From contig NZ_JALKFZ020000192.1 in assembly GCF_023243075.1 (NCBI RefSeq), positions 1-43,141 of the forward strand: DNA of 43,141 nt, in the 5' to 3' direction. The notes beneath the pieces are model-generated. The model was not told the origin of the DNA, did not search any database, and saw only the letters and a list, made by a program, of their open reading frames with translations. Positions 1 to 8,238 of the stretch are shown here, piece after piece. This DNA comes from Frankia sp. AiPa1 (GTDB lineage: Bacteria; Actinomycetota; Actinomycetes; Frankiales; Frankiaceae). The stretch's first letter is position 1. The number at the start of each line of letters is the position of its first letter. A program made the position numbers and the translations under genes.

Positions 1-458
1 GTCGGGAACTGCTCGCGCTCACCGGCCACTCCGGCTGGGTGTGGGCGGTGGGGTGGAGTCCGGAGGGGTCGCGGGTGCTGACCGGCGACGGCGACGGGTC
101 GGCGCGGGTGTGGGATGTGGGGTCTGGTCGGGAACTGCTCGCACTCACCGGCCACACCGGTGCGGTGCGGGCGGTGGGGTGGAGTCCGGAGGGGTCGCGG
201 GTGCTGACCGGCGGCGACGACGGGTCGGTGCGGGTGTGGGATGCCGTCAGCGGTGATCCGGTCGGGTGGCGCCTGGAGCAGCTTGCCGAGGGAGAACTCG
301 CGGTCTGGTCCGCCGCCGACGGGCGGCTGCTCGGGGCGACGCGCGAGGCGTGGCGGTGGCTCGGCTGGCAGGTGCTCCGCCGGGGCGAACTCGTGCGGCT
401 GCCGGCCGAGACCTGGGGCCCCCTCCCACCCCTGGACCAGTCACCCCCCACCCCCTGA
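1..458 (+). CDS. WD40-repeat protein, C-terminal fragment (5' end outside window)
   Basis: The reading frame enters from the left edge (first full codon at position 3) and stops at 456-458, so only the last about 151 residues are present. It shows two WD40 blades with the pattern LTGHxGxVxAVGWSPEGSRVLTG...VRVWD. They are followed by a non-repeat tail ending in a Pro-rich stretch (LPAETWGPLPPLDQ). WD40 propellers are protein-interaction platforms. In actinomycetes such C-termini are often fused to TIR, kinase or NTPase domains, but the N-terminus is not visible here, so the effector cannot be named. The two blades are nearly identical at the DNA level with a period of 126 bp (42 codons), suggesting recent duplication or homogenisation. 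An ATG at position 39 is internal and is not the real start. Confidence 0.85.
   Translation, partial: RELLALTGHSGWVWAVGWSPEGSRVLTGDGDGSARVWDVGSGRELLALTGHTGAVRAVGWSPEGSRVLTGGDDGSVRVWDAVSGDPVGWRLEQLAEGELAVWSAADGRLLGATREAWRWLGWQVLRRGELVRLPAETWGPLPPLDQSPPTP
3..254 (+). repeat. 126-bp WD40 direct repeat (two copies)
   Basis: Copy one begins at 3 and copy two at 129, exactly 126 bp apart. Long stretches match perfectly, for example GGAACTGCTCGC and the segment coding for VGWSPEGSRVLTG. The period equals 42 codons, one WD40 blade. The array probably continues to the left of the window. Confidence 0.75.
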
Positions 459-522
459 CCAGCGGGCCAGGCGGCAGGAACAGCGGGCCCGGCAGGCGGA
501 GTGGGAAAGTCGTTGGCCCGGG

Positions 523-2166
523 ATGTCCATCGCTTGGCAGAATGCCGGTGTGCTGCTGACCGTGTCGACGACCGTACGGCCCGCCACCGACCTGGGCTTC
601 CTGCTGCACAAGCATCCCGACCGGGCGCAGCGGTTCACCACGGCGGCCGGTCCGGCGCATGTCTTCTACCCGCAGGCCACCGAGGAGCGCACCACCGCCG
701 CCCTGCTGCTCGACATCGACCCGGTCAGCCTCGTGCGCGGCCGGCCTGGCAGCGCGGGACGTGCCGGTGGCAGGTCGGGTGGCCTGGGTGCGGGCGCCGG
801 TGCGGCGACGGCGGGCGTCGAGGCGCACTACGTGGATGACCGGCCGTACGCGGCGTCGAGCCTGCTCGCGGTCGCCCTCGCCGGGGTGTTCTCCACGGCG
901 ATGGCCGGCGTCTGCAAGGCCCGACCGGACCTTGCCGCCCGTGCCATCCCGCTGGAGATCCGCATTCCCGCGCTGCCGTGCCGGGGTGGCGGTGGCGAGC
1001 TCGCCCGACGGTTGTTCGCGCCGCTGGGCTGGACGGTCGAGGCCGTGCCCACCCCGCTGGACCCGCGGTTCCCCGAGTGGGGCATCGCATCCCACCATGA
1101 CGTCACGCTCACCGGCACCGTGCGCCTCGCCGACGCGCTCACCCAGATCTACGTGCTGCTGCCCGTCCTCGACGACGGCAAGCACTACTACGTCGGACCG
1201 GACGAGGCCGACAAGCTCGTCCGGGAGGGCGCCCGCTGGCTCGGGGAACATCCCGAACGCGACCTCATCGCCCGGCGTTACCTCGCCCACCGGCGCGGCC
1301 TCGCCAGCTCCGCCCTGGCCCGCCTCGCCACCGTCGACGACGTGCCCGAGGACGCCATCACCACCGGCTTCGAGCCCGGCCTCGTCTCGGCCGACTCCGC
1401 ACCAGACCCGGCTGAGCCCGGCGCCGCCCCCGCCACCTCGCCCATCTCGTCCACCGCGCCCACTGCGTCCACCGCGCCCACTGCGGCCACCTTGGCCACT
1501 GCGGCCACCTTGGCCAGCGCGAGCACGCCAGCCAGCGCGAGCGTCTCGGAGCCGAAGCCGCCGTCGCTGGCGCAGTCGCGCCGTGAGGCCGTGCTCGGCG
1601 TGCTGCGGGCGGCGGGGGCGCGGCGCGTCGCCGACCTGGGCTGCGGTGACGGGAAACTGGTCGCCGAGCTGCTCGCCGACGTGTCCTTCACCGAGGTGAT
1701 CGCGGTCGATGTGTCGCACCGGGCACTCGAGCTCACCGCCCGCCGGCTGCGGCTCGACCGGATGCCCGAGCGGGTCCGGGACCGCCTGCGGCTGGTGGCC
1801 TCGTCGCTGACCTACACCGACGCGCGCCTCGCCGGCCTGGACGCGGCGGTGCTCAGCGAGGTCGTCGAACATCTCGACCCGCCGCGGCTGCCGGCGCTGG
1901 CCGAGGCCGTGCTCGGCGCGGCGCGGCCCCGCGTCCTCGTGGTCACCACGCCGAACGTCGAGTTCAACGTTCGCTATGCGGGCCTGGCGCCCGGGGCGCT
2001 GCGCCACCGGGACCACCGGTTCGAGTGGACCCGCGCCGAGTTCGCCGCCTGGGTGCGCGGTCTCACCGAGACCTACCCGTACACCGCCCGCGTCGGCGGC
2101 GTCGGGGACGCCGATCCGGACCTTGGCGCCCCCACCCAGCTCGCGATCCTCGAACGGACAGGATGA
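523..2166 (+). CDS. hen1: Hen1: RNA 3'-terminal ribose 2'-O-methyltransferase
   Basis: Bacterial Hen1 methylates the 2'-OH of the 3'-terminal nucleotide of cleaved RNA before ligation, so that the repaired RNA resists being cut again. The 547-residue product has the Hen1 N-terminal domain at about 10-290 (LLTVSTT, RPATDLGFLLHKHPDR, HVFYPQATEER, DDRPYAASSLLAVAL). A low-complexity Ser/Thr/Ala linker lies at about 290-345. The C-terminal methyltransferase has a SAM motif VADLGCGDG (369-377), the metal-site residues E446, E449 and H450 (SEVVEHL), TTPNVEFN (475-482) and H495/H498 in HRDHRFEW. A Gly/Ala-rich insert at about 70-95 is unusual. ATG 523 has a GGAGTGGGAAAG stretch upstream. GTG 550 is an alternative that would give the family's usual N-terminus. 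The stop overlaps the pnkp start (ATGA), which indicates translational coupling. Confidence 0.93.
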   Translation: MSIAWQNAGVLLTVSTTVRPATDLGFLLHKHPDRAQRFTTAAGPAHVFYPQATEERTTAALLLDIDPVSLVRGRPGSAGRAGGRSGGLGAGAGAATAGVEAHYVDDRPYAASSLLAVALAGVFSTAMAGVCKARPDLAARAIPLEIRIPALPCRGGGGELARRLFAPLGWTVEAVPTPLDPRFPEWGIASHHDVTLTGTVRLADALTQIYVLLPVLDDGKHYYVGPDEADKLVREGARWLGEHPERDLIARRYLAHRRGLASSALARLATVDDVPEDAITTGFEPGLVSADSAPDPAEPGAAPATSPISSTAPTASTAPTAATLATAATLASASTPASASVSEPKPPSLAQSRREAVLGVLRAAGARRVADLGCGDGKLVAELLADVSFTEVIAVDVSHRALELTARRLRLDRMPERVRDRLRLVASSLTYTDARLAGLDAAVLSEVVEHLDPPRLPALAEAVLGAARPRVLVVTTPNVEFNVRYAGLAPGALRHRDHRFEWTRAEFAAWVRGLTETYPYTARVGGVGDADPDLGAPTQLAILERTG

Positions 2167-5111
2167 CGACGACGATGACCGACCCCACCAGCGCGTCCGA
2201 CGTCGGTCCGCGGGTGCTGGCGATTCCCGAGATGTGCCTGGTGGTGCTCGTGGGGGTGTCCGGCTCCGGGAAGTCGACGTTCGCGCGCACCCACTTCGCA
2301 CCGACCCAGGTGCTGAGCTCGGACTTCTGCCGCGGGCTCGTCGCCGATGACGAGAACGACCAGGGCGCCACCCCGGACGCCTTCGACGTGCTGCACTACA
2401 TCGCCGGTAAGCGGCTCGCGGCCGGCCGGCTCACCGTCGTCGACGCGACGAACGTCCAGGCGAAGGCCCGCGCGTCGCTGGTCGCCCTTGCCCGGGAGCA
2501 CGACGTGCTGCCGGTGGCGATCGTCCTCGACGTGCCCGAGAAGGTCTGCGTGGCGCGCAACGCCGAGCGGCCGGACCGGCCGTTCGGACCGGGGGTCATC
2601 CGCCGTCAGGCCGGCGACCTGCGCCGTGGTCTGCGCGGCCTGGCCCGGGAGGGCTTCCGCCGGGTCCATGTCCTGCGCTCGGTGGACGAGGTGGCCGCGG
2701 CGAGCGTCGAGTACACGAAGCTGTTCACCGACCTGCGCCACGAGACCGGCCCGTTCGACATCATCGGCGACGTCCACGGCTGCCGGGACGAGCTGGAGCT
2801 GCTGCTCACCCGGCTCGGCTACGACCTGAGCCGCGACGAGGCCGGCCGGCCGACATCGGCGCGGCACCCGGCCGGACGGCGCGCCGTGTTCGTCGGGGAC
2901 CTCGTCGACCGCGGTCCGGACGTCCCCGGCGTGCTGCGCCTGGCGATGGGCATGGTGGCCGAGGGCAGCGGTCATGTCGTCTGCGGCAACCACGAGAACA
3001 AGCTGGTCCGCGCCCTGCAGGGCAAGAAGGTGACGGTCAGCCACGGGCTGGCCGCGTCCCTGGAGCAGCTCGGCGCCGAACCCGCCGCGTTCCAGGCGCA
3101 GGTGACGACGTTCTGCCAGGACCTGGTGTCCCACTACGTGTTCGACGCGGGACGTCTCGTCGTCGCGCACGCCGGGCTGAAGGAGGCCTACCACGGCCGC
3201 GCCTCGGCCCGGGTGCGCTCGTTCGCGCTCTACGGCGACACCACCGGCGAGACGGACGAGTACGGCCTGCCCGTGCGTCACCCGTGGGCGCGCGAGTACC
3301 GCGGCCGGGCGACCGTGGTCTACGGCCACACACCCAGCCCCGAGCCGGAATGGGTCAACAACACCCTGTGCGTGGACACCGGCTGCGTGTTCGGCGGCAG
3401 CCTGAGCGCCCTGCGCTACCCGGAGCGTGAGCTGGTCGCCGTCCCGGCGGCCCGCGTCTACGTCGAACCGGCCCGTCCCCTGGCCGAGCCGCAGCCGGCC
3501 GACGGGCTGGTAGCCCCGGAGCCCGCGCCGCCTGCGGGGCCCGCGCCGTCCGCGCCGTCCGCGGAGCCCGCGGGGCAGTCGGCCGACCCCTCCTCGGCCG
3601 AGGCGTTGCTTGCGGCGTTTCCACCGCTCGGGCCTGCGGCGCCCGAGCCGGGGCCGTCCCTCGGGTCGCAGCTTCCCCTCGGGTCGCAACTTGCTCCCGG
3701 GTCGGAGCTTTCTCTCGGGTCGCAGCCGTCCCTTGCTCGGGACGGTCAGGTGCGCGCGCGGCGCCCCGGTCCTGCGGGCGCCGATCTGCTGGACATCTCG
3801 GATGTGCTGGGTCGGCGGTTCATCGAGACCCGTCATGGCGGGCGAATTCAGGTCCGGGAGGAGAACGCGTTGGCGGCGCTGGAGGTGATGAGCCGGTTCG
3901 CGCTCGACCCGCGCTGGCTCGTCTACCTGCCGCCGACGATGAGCCCGCCGCCGACGACCACGCTGCCGGGGCTGCTGGAACATCCCGGCGAGGCGTTCGC
4001 CGCGTACCGCGCGGACGGCGTCGACGAGCTGGTCTGCGAGGAGAAGCACATGGGCTCGCGGGCCGTCGTCGTACTGTGCCGGAACGCGGATGTCGCCGCC
4101 GCCCGCTTCGGCGCGACCGACGGGTCGACCGGTGTCGTCCACACCCGCACGGGCCGGCCGTTCTTCCCCGCGCCCGCGCCGTCGACCGCTCAGCCGTCGG
4201 CCGCTCAGCCGTTGGCAGGTCAGCCGCCGGCCGGTGAGCCGTTTGCAGGTCGGTCGTTGGCTGAGCGGATGCTCGCCCGGCTGCGCGCCGCCGTCGAGGA
4301 CGCTGGTCTGTGGGACGAGCTGGCCGCCGACTGGTTGGTCCTCGACGCCGAGATCATGCCGTGGAGCGCCAAGGCCGGCGAGCTCATCACCCGCCAGTAC
4401 GCCGCCGCGGGCGCCGCGGCCCGCACCGCACTGCCGGCCGCCCTCGACGCGCTGACCGCCGCCGCCGGCCGCGGCATCGACGTCGCCGACCTGCTCGGAC
4501 GCACCCAGGCGCGGCGCGACAACGCCGAGGCGTTCACCGCCGCCTACCGGCACTACTGCTGGCCGACCGACGGCCTGACCGGCGTGCGGATCGCCCCGTT
4601 CATGCTCCTCGCCACCGGTCGCGCGGCCGGAACCACCTACGTCGACCGGGATCACCGCTGGCACCTCGCGATCGCCGACCGGCTCGCCGCCGCCGACCCG
4701 GACCTGGTGGCACCGACCCGGCACATCCTGGTGCGGGCGGGCGACCCGGACTCGATCGCCGCCGGTGTTCGCTGGTGGGAGGACCTGACCGCCGCCGGCG
4801 GCGAGGGCATGGTCGTCAAACCCGCGGCTGGTCTGGCCCGAGGTGAACGCGGGCTGGTGCAGCCCGGGGTGAAGGTCCGGGGCCGCGAGTACCTGCGGAT
4901 CGTCTACGGCCCCGACTACACCCAGCCCGAGCACCTGGACCGGCTGCGTTCCCGCGGCCTGGGACGCAAGCGGTCGCTGGCGTTCCGCGAGTACGCCCTC
5001 GGCCTGGAGGCACTGGAACGAGCGGTGGCGGGCGAGCCCCTGTGGCGCGTCCACGAATGCGTGTTCGCCATCCTCGCCCTGGAGTCAGAGCCCGTCGACC
5101 CCCGCCTGTGA
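2163..5111 (+). CDS. pnkp: Pnkp: polynucleotide kinase-phosphatase-ligase
   Basis: Bacterial Pnkp is the end-healing and sealing enzyme that acts with Hen1 on broken RNA. The 982-residue product has all three modules. The 5'-kinase has P-loop GVSGSGKS (31-38). The metallophosphatase has GDVHG (202-206), GDLVDRG (245-251) and GNHENK (275-280). The nucleotidyltransferase has KHMG with Lys628 (motif I), LDAEIMPW, EGMVVK (881-886, motif IV) and VKVRGREYLRI with Lys904 (motif V). It is about 110 residues longer than the roughly 870-residue clostridial enzyme. The extra length is two low-complexity linkers: a Pro/Ala/Ser and LGSQ-rich stretch before the ligase and an AQP/AGQP repeat inside it. ATG 2163 is chosen because it overlaps the hen1 stop by 4 bp; ATG 2175 is possible. 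The pair forms a two-gene operon. Confidence 0.95.
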   Translation: MTTTMTDPTSASDVGPRVLAIPEMCLVVLVGVSGSGKSTFARTHFAPTQVLSSDFCRGLVADDENDQGATPDAFDVLHYIAGKRLAAGRLTVVDATNVQAKARASLVALAREHDVLPVAIVLDVPEKVCVARNAERPDRPFGPGVIRRQAGDLRRGLRGLAREGFRRVHVLRSVDEVAAASVEYTKLFTDLRHETGPFDIIGDVHGCRDELELLLTRLGYDLSRDEAGRPTSARHPAGRRAVFVGDLVDRGPDVPGVLRLAMGMVAEGSGHVVCGNHENKLVRALQGKKVTVSHGLAASLEQLGAEPAAFQAQVTTFCQDLVSHYVFDAGRLVVAHAGLKEAYHGRASARVRSFALYGDTTGETDEYGLPVRHPWAREYRGRATVVYGHTPSPEPEWVNNTLCVDTGCVFGGSLSALRYPERELVAVPAARVYVEPARPLAEPQPADGLVAPEPAPPAGPAPSAPSAEPAGQSADPSSAEALLAAFPPLGPAAPEPGPSLGSQLPLGSQLAPGSELSLGSQPSLARDGQVRARRPGPAGADLLDISDVLGRRFIETRHGGRIQVREENALAALEVMSRFALDPRWLVYLPPTMSPPPTTTLPGLLEHPGEAFAAYRADGVDELVCEEKHMGSRAVVVLCRNADVAAARFGATDGSTGVVHTRTGRPFFPAPAPSTAQPSAAQPLAGQPPAGEPFAGRSLAERMLARLRAAVEDAGLWDELAADWLVLDAEIMPWSAKAGELITRQYAAAGAAARTALPAALDALTAAAGRGIDVADLLGRTQARRDNAEAFTAAYRHYCWPTDGLTGVRIAPFMLLATGRAAGTTYVDRDHRWHLAIADRLAAADPDLVAPTRHILVRAGDPDSIAAGVRWWEDLTAAGGEGMVVKPAAGLARGERGLVQPGVKVRGREYLRIVYGPDYTQPEHLDRLRSRGLGRKRSLAFREYALGLEALERAVAGEPLWRVHECVFAILALESEPVDPRL

Positions 5112-5151
5112 CGCGGCGGCGCCTCGCGACGCAGGCTCTCCACCCCCCTCC

Positions 5152-5230
5152 TGTGGTGCCGGCAGGGCCTAGACCTCCCCTTTTTTGTGGTGCCGGCAGG
5201 GCCTGACCCCCCTTTTTTTGTGGTGCCGGC
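5152..5230. repeat. 2.4-copy 33/34-bp tandem repeat with T-runs
   Basis: TGTGGTGCCGGC begins at 5152, 5186 and 5219. The first two units continue into AGGGCCT, then a C-rich stretch and a run of 6-7 T (5181-5186 and 5213-5219). The element lies between the convergent pnkp and small-HEPN genes. The T-runs could be part of a duplicated terminator for pnkp, but I see no strong stem before them, so this stays tentative. Confidence 0.6.
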
Positions 5231-5261
5231 TGGGTGGTGGCGGGTTCGCGGGGTGCTGTGA

Positions 5262-5678
5262 TCATGTGACGTTTGTGGGGGCTCCTCGGTTGACGGGATG
5301 GCCGAGTTGCGTGGCCAGGGAGGAGACTTCGGCGTGCCAGGCCTGGACCTGCGACCTGGTGGGGCCGATTTCGTACTGGTGGTAATGGCAGGCGACGCAG
5401 AGATGCGACCAGGCGCGGCGGGCCCGTCCGGCGGTGGCGGGGGTGCTGTAGTGGCGCAGGCAGTGGAGCTTGGCGGTCATGGTCGGGATGGACCGGCCCG
5501 GCTCGGCGGCGGCGAGCGCCGCGTCGACGGCGATCTCCAGGGCGGTGCGCAGGACGACCGCCGCGCCGCGGTGGCGGGCGGTGGGCGTCACCTGGATGCG
5601 GCCGGCGACCAGCAGATCGGCGGTCTGGAGCAGTTCGTTGATCGTGGCGCCGGTCGTGCCGGCAGGTGGCGTGCTCAC
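5262..5678 (-). CDS. small HEPN-like protein, partner of the zinc-hook ATPase
   Basis: This 138-residue, mostly helical protein starts at GTG 5678. GGAG lies 6 nt upstream of the start, which supports the choice over the much longer frame reading in from the antisense of the ATPase gene. HEPN domains are four-helix bundles, often RNases, with an R-x4-6-H motif. Here R87-x4-H92 (RRAWSH) is followed by CHYH (97-100), and an earlier helix carries R44-x3-E48. I recall, without being able to check, that similar small proteins ending in ACHHHxYELxPT occur next to AAA ATPases in actinomycetes. It lies 70 bp downstream of the ATPase gene on the same strand, so co-transcription is likely. Role inferred: nuclease or regulatory subunit of the ATPase. 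A non-catalytic HEPN scaffold is the alternative. Confidence 0.6.
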   Translation of the reverse strand: MSTPPAGTTGATINELLQTADLLVAGRIQVTPTARHRGAAVVLRTALEIAVDAALAAAEPGRSIPTMTAKLHCLRHYSTPATAGRARRAWSHLCVACHYHQYEIGPTRSQVQAWHAEVSSLATQLGHPVNRGAPTNVT

Positions 5679-5748
5679 TGGTTTCTCCAGGTGGAGTCGG
5701 GTTCTTCCCGGTCGGCGCGGAGACAGGGATGGGCGGTGGACGAGCGGG

Positions 5749-8238
5749 TCAGTTGGTGGCGGTGCTTGGCCGGCGAACCGTGTTGGCGATGCTCTCAACG
5801 AGGTCGACGAAACGGACCGGGTCGTCGATCGTGGCGCCGCCGGGGTGGTTGCCCTTCTGGCAGTCCTGGACGACCTTGACCGCCCAGTCGCCGCAGCGGT
5901 TCCTGATCTCGCCGTAGACATCGCCGGACCTCTTGGCATCGCCGAAGAGGGCGAGGGCCGCGAGCTTGGTGAACTTCTCCGCCTCGGAGAGGGCCTCGTC
6001 GAAGATGGGTTCGGCTCCGCCGGCCTTGTGGTAGCGGATCCAGGCGGCCTCGGTGAAGGCGTTCTCCAGCGCGATTCGGCCGAGGCTGGGCAGGACGTGG
6101 GCCCGTGCCGCCGCCGGCAGGTTCTTGTTCTTGCTGCTGACGGCGTGCGCGAAGCCTCGGGCCTCCTTGAGCGCCTGCTTGACGGGGTCGAGCGCGTTCT
6201 CGATCTCGACCTTCGACGCCGTCCCGCGCTCGACCCGACGGATCGTGACGTGCAGGTCCTGGCTGGTGAACGCCCGCTGGAGGCGGGTGTCATGGGTGAA
6301 AACGACGATCTGCCGCTGCTTGCCCAGATCAGAGAGAACCTGGGCGAGCCCGTTGACCTTGGCGGGGTCCATGGACTGCACCGGGTCGTCGATGAGGAGG
6401 AAGCCGAACGGGCTGTCGGCGGTGCGAGCCCTCGGCAGGAACAGCGCCAGCGCGAGCGAGTGCAGTTCGCCCTGGCTCATCACGGCGAGCGCCGAGGCGT
6501 TGGCGTCGTCGACGGAGACGTCGAGGATGAGCTGGCGCAGGGTCGAGGTCTCCTTGCCGGCCAGGCCGACCTTATTGAGGTTGACGTTGCTCTCGTGCCG
6601 TAGTGCCGCCCAGATCTCCTGCGCCTGGGCCTCGAAGGTGGTGAGCCGCTCCCGGCGCAGGTCCTGGATGAGCGAGTCGAGCCAGGAGCGGGCCTTTTTC
6701 ACGCCGCCGCGGCGTGCCTTGGCCGCGTCCACGGCGCGGGCCTGGTCGGTCCAGATCTGCAGGTTGGCGAACAGAGGACGCCACCGATCGTCGCGTCCGG
6801 CCAGCACAGCCCGGGCTCGTGCGCGGGCGCTGGCACAGGCGTCGGCCAGCGTCCGCGCTATGCCGGGGGCCTCGTCGGCCAGCGTGGCCAGGTCCGTGCG
6901 CGATTCGCATGCCTGCCATATCTGCCATGCCTGCCGCACCGCGGCGAGCGCGGGTGGTATCGCGGGCGGCGCGACGATGAGCGTCTTCAGTCCGGTCTCG
7001 GCCGCCCGCAGCGCGTCGTCCGCCTTCTTGACCGCCTGCCCCTCGTCACGTAGCACGGTGGCCTGTGCCTCCGCCTGCCGTGCCCAGTCCTCGTCGAGGA
7101 TCTGCTCGGTGCCGCAGACCGGGCACGTCTCGACGTCGGAGTGCCGCTCGCGGTAGTCGAGTGCCCGCAAGAGCAGGTCGGCGCGCAGCGAGGCGTCCTC
7201 GGCGTTGGTGCCCGTGACGGCCACCGCGGCGGCGAGGGCCTCGCGTAGCCGCTGCACCGCCCTGTCGACCTGGTCGAGGTCGGGGCCCTGAAGGTCGGCG
7301 AGCTGGCGCAGTTCGGCGAGGTCACCGTCCTCGACCAAGGGTGGGTCCGCCAACATCCGGTCAAGCGCCGCGAAGTCGGGGCTGGACCTCCTCTTTCCCG
7401 GAGTGTTCGTTCCCAGAGCGTCCAGCGCGGCACGGGCGCGCGTCTCCTCGGGCAGGTCACGGAGCAGGTCCTCGAGCGCGGCGGTGAGCGATGTCAGCCC
7501 CTTGCCGACGTCCTTGACCGCTGCCGCATGCTGGCTCTGCTCGTCCTTGAGTCGGCTGTCGACGGCGGTCAGGTAGCTGAGACCGAGGATCTTGTCGACG
7601 ACGTCATACTGCCGGACCGCCTTGTCATCGATCAGATAGCCGAGGTCCGCGTAGGAGAGAAACGGCCGGTACTCGTCCGCGGCCCGCGCCCAGCCGGCCT
7701 GCTCGGCGGGCACGGCTGGGTGCCCACGGCGCGCGAACACGCCTTCGGAGTCCGTGAAGTCGTCACCTGGCCAGGTGCGGGTCAGCGTCGCCCGGCCGCC
7801 GCCGACCGTGAGAGCCACCTCGATCCGGGGCCGACGGATGAGGTCATGCTGGTTGCGCCAGGTGCCACGGCGGGCGTCTTCCTGGCGATTCCAGCGGGTG
7901 TTCGTGCCGAGGAAGGCGGTCTCGGCAGCCTCGGCCAGGCTCGACTTCCCGGAGCCGTTGCGCCCCATCACCAGTGTCACGCCCGGGCCGGTGGGCAGTG
8001 CCAGCTTGGTGGAAGCGCCGATGCCGCGGTACCCGGTGACGGTGATCGACTCCAGGTGGATGTGCCCGAGCGCGCTGGCCGCCGGGGTCTCCACCGCACC
8101 GAACGCCTCCCGCAGCGCGGCCCGCGCCGCGTCGGGCAACGTCGCCGCCTCCAGCCGGATCGCCGCCAGCTCAGCGATCGGCGTCGCCATGACCTGCGGC
8201 GCCGACGCGCCCGGCTCGGACAGATCTGTCTCGGTCAT
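5749..8238 (-). CDS. zinc-hook SMC/ABC ATPase with C-terminal HEPN-like (RloC/PrrC-type) region
   Basis: The 829-residue ATPase is RecF/Rad50-like. It has an N-terminal FxGYRG strand followed by P-loop GRNGSGKS (92-99), a helical middle with a zinc-hook CPVC (372-375), the ABC signature MSQGE (587-591) and Walker B LLIDDP (614-619) with a D-loop QSMD. After the nucleotide-binding lobe there are about 170 further helical residues. They hold R721-x3-E725 (GRIALEN) and a late H798 (KGNHPGG). That arrangement resembles the R-x3-E...H triad of PrrC and RloC anticodon nucleases; RloC also carries a zinc hook. Two adjacent ATGs occur (8241, 8238). GGAGG is 5 nt from the second, so 8238 is preferred. 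The gene is divergent from the R-M operon and is followed by a small HEPN gene. ATPase certain; nuclease assignment is inference. Confidence 0.8.
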   Translation of the reverse strand: MTETDLSEPGASAPQVMATPIAELAAIRLEAATLPDAARAALREAFGAVETPAASALGHIHLESITVTGYRGIGASTKLALPTGPGVTLVMGRNGSGKSSLAEAAETAFLGTNTRWNRQEDARRGTWRNQHDLIRRPRIEVALTVGGGRATLTRTWPGDDFTDSEGVFARRGHPAVPAEQAGWARAADEYRPFLSYADLGYLIDDKAVRQYDVVDKILGLSYLTAVDSRLKDEQSQHAAAVKDVGKGLTSLTAALEDLLRDLPEETRARAALDALGTNTPGKRRSSPDFAALDRMLADPPLVEDGDLAELRQLADLQGPDLDQVDRAVQRLREALAAAVAVTGTNAEDASLRADLLLRALDYRERHSDVETCPVCGTEQILDEDWARQAEAQATVLRDEGQAVKKADDALRAAETGLKTLIVAPPAIPPALAAVRQAWQIWQACESRTDLATLADEAPGIARTLADACASARARARAVLAGRDDRWRPLFANLQIWTDQARAVDAAKARRGGVKKARSWLDSLIQDLRRERLTTFEAQAQEIWAALRHESNVNLNKVGLAGKETSTLRQLILDVSVDDANASALAVMSQGELHSLALALFLPRARTADSPFGFLLIDDPVQSMDPAKVNGLAQVLSDLGKQRQIVVFTHDTRLQRAFTSQDLHVTIRRVERGTASKVEIENALDPVKQALKEARGFAHAVSSKNKNLPAAARAHVLPSLGRIALENAFTEAAWIRYHKAGGAEPIFDEALSEAEKFTKLAALALFGDAKRSGDVYGEIRNRCGDWAVKVVQDCQKGNHPGGATIDDPVRFVDLVESIANTVRRPSTATN

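Noticed and set aside
2073..5054. 993-codon open frame antisense to pnkp, and a similar 684-codon frame antisense to hen1
   Set aside because: Both are third-position G+C shadows of well-supported genes and contain no family motifs.
5679..6293. Upstream extension of the small HEPN frame to 343 codons
   Set aside because: The extension is a shadow of the ATPase gene; GTG 5678 has its own ribosome site and marks the start of protein-like sequence.
5262..8238. Wadjet or other SMC plasmid-defence system
   Set aside because: There is no JetA, JetB or JetD partner, and the ATPase lacks the long coiled coil of JetC.
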